From: Oscillospiraceae bacterium
GTDB taxonomy: Bacteria; Bacillota; Clostridia; Oscillospirales; Oscillospiraceae
DNA: 5,871 nt
Assembly (NCBI GenBank): GCA_031261245.1
Contig: JAISKU010000094.1
Span: 1 to 5,871, forward strand
Reading direction: 5' to 3'
This document shows, piece by piece, positions 5,399-5,871 of the stretch. A model generated the notes under the pieces. That model did not search any database. It was not told where the DNA came from and saw only the letters and a list, made by a program, of their open reading frames with translations. The translations under genes and the position numbers were made by a program. Positions within the stretch are counted from its first letter, which is position 1. Every line of letters starts with the position of its first letter.

Positions 5399-5871
5399 AT
5401 GGCGCGCCACGTTTTCCTGACGGGGGAGATTCAGGTCGGAAAATCCACCGCGATACGCAAATTCCTCGCGGCGACAGGCATTGCGGCGGACGGATTTCTG
5501 TCGCATATCATAACGGCGCAGGTCGGGCGCGAGCTGTACCTCGCGCGGTACGACACAGCGCTCGGAGAGAGCGATTCGCGTCTCGCGGCGCGTGTGAATT
5601 ATCCCGAGGTCGAGGTTTTCCCCGAGATTTTTGACCTCCACGGCGCGGAACTCGTCCGCTCCGCCGGAGCCCACGCGCTGATAATTATGGACGAGCTCGG
5701 CACAATGGAGGAGGTCGCGGAGGAGTTTAAGCGTGCTGTGTTCGAGCGCCTCGACGGCGGCGTGCCGATTCTCGGCGTCGTGAAAAAGCGCGATTCGCCG
5801 TTCCTCGACGCTGTGCGCGCGCACGGAAATGTCGAGGTAATCACGGTGACGGAGGAGAACCGCGACGAAAT
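5399..5871 (+). CDS. THEP1-like nucleoside-triphosphatase, 3' end outside window
   Basis: The first 157 residues are present and the frame is still open at the window end. The P-loop TGEIQVGKST (8-17) begins right after the first strand. It is followed by a GFLSHI segment (32-37) equivalent to the family's 'GFxTxE' region. The Walker B-like strand LIIMDELGTMEE (94-105) closely follows the THEP1 'IDEIGxME' pattern. THEP1 proteins hydrolyse nucleoside triphosphates in vitro, and their cellular role is unclear. The usual family length is about 170-190 residues, so only a short tail should be missing. The ATG is one base after the DUF364 stop, with AGGG (5387-5390) 8 bases upstream, so it is probably translated with that gene. 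The context suggests a role linked to the metal/cofactor cluster, but a housekeeping nucleotide role is possible. Confidence 0.85.
   Translation, partial: MARHVFLTGEIQVGKSTAIRKFLAATGIAADGFLSHIITAQVGRELYLARYDTALGESDSRLAARVNYPEVEVFPEIFDLHGAELVRSAGAHALIIMDELGTMEEVAEEFKRAVFERLDGGVPILGVVKKRDSPFLDAVRAHGNVEVITVTEENRDE

Noticed and set aside
1..5871. tRNA/rRNA genes, CRISPR arrays, insertion sequences or attachment sites
   Set aside because: No cloverleaf, repeat-spacer pattern, terminal inverted repeats or transposase-like ORF was seen by eye.

Overview
The window is GC-rich and gene-dense, and every gene lies on the + strand. It holds two transcription units separated by a 133-base gap. It suggests an anaerobic bacterium that ferments peptides or amino acids, for example a high-GC Clostridia/Oscillospiraceae relative or a Synergistota member. 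The lineage is an impression from gene content (aconitase X beside a peptide ABC transporter, a THEP1-type NTPase, a DUF364 protein) and has not been tested.

Left unit (1-1941): the 3' end of an oligopeptide/dipeptide ABC-transporter ATPase (DppF/OppF type), then the large and small subunits of a two-gene aconitase X (AcnX) hydro-lyase. The gaps are 35 and 3 bases, so this looks like one catabolic operon that imports a peptide or amino-acid-like substrate and dehydrates it. cis-3-hydroxy-L-proline is the best-known bacterial AcnX substrate, but the substrate here is not proven. A perfect 13-bp hairpin (1962-1993) closes the unit.

Right unit (2017 to the window end): a near-consensus sigma-70 promoter (TTGACA-N17-TATAGT) starts a tightly packed run of five soluble proteins. 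They are a class I SAM methyltransferase, a HypB/UreG-like SIMIBI GTPase with two CxxC pairs, a stand-alone ABC ATPase with an unusual N-terminal domain, a DUF4213/DUF364 protein (a family proposed to chelate heavy metals), and a THEP1-like P-loop NTPase cut by the window end. The first three genes overlap by 1-4 bases. The fourth overlaps the end of the third by 17 bases, and the fifth starts one base after the fourth ends. A second near-perfect promoter (TTGAAA-N17-TATAAT, 4573-4601) lies inside the end of the ABC gene and should drive the last two genes separately.

The right unit is the most interesting part. Three different nucleotide hydrolases, a methyltransferase and a putative metal-binding Rossmann protein are co-transcribed, and none shows a membrane segment. 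By analogy with nickel-enzyme maturation (HypB/UreG) and non-transport ABC ATPases, I infer a metal-centre or metallocofactor assembly, activation or handling system. Which metal, cofactor or client enzyme is involved cannot be told from this window. No tRNA, rRNA, CRISPR array, insertion sequence or attachment site was seen.
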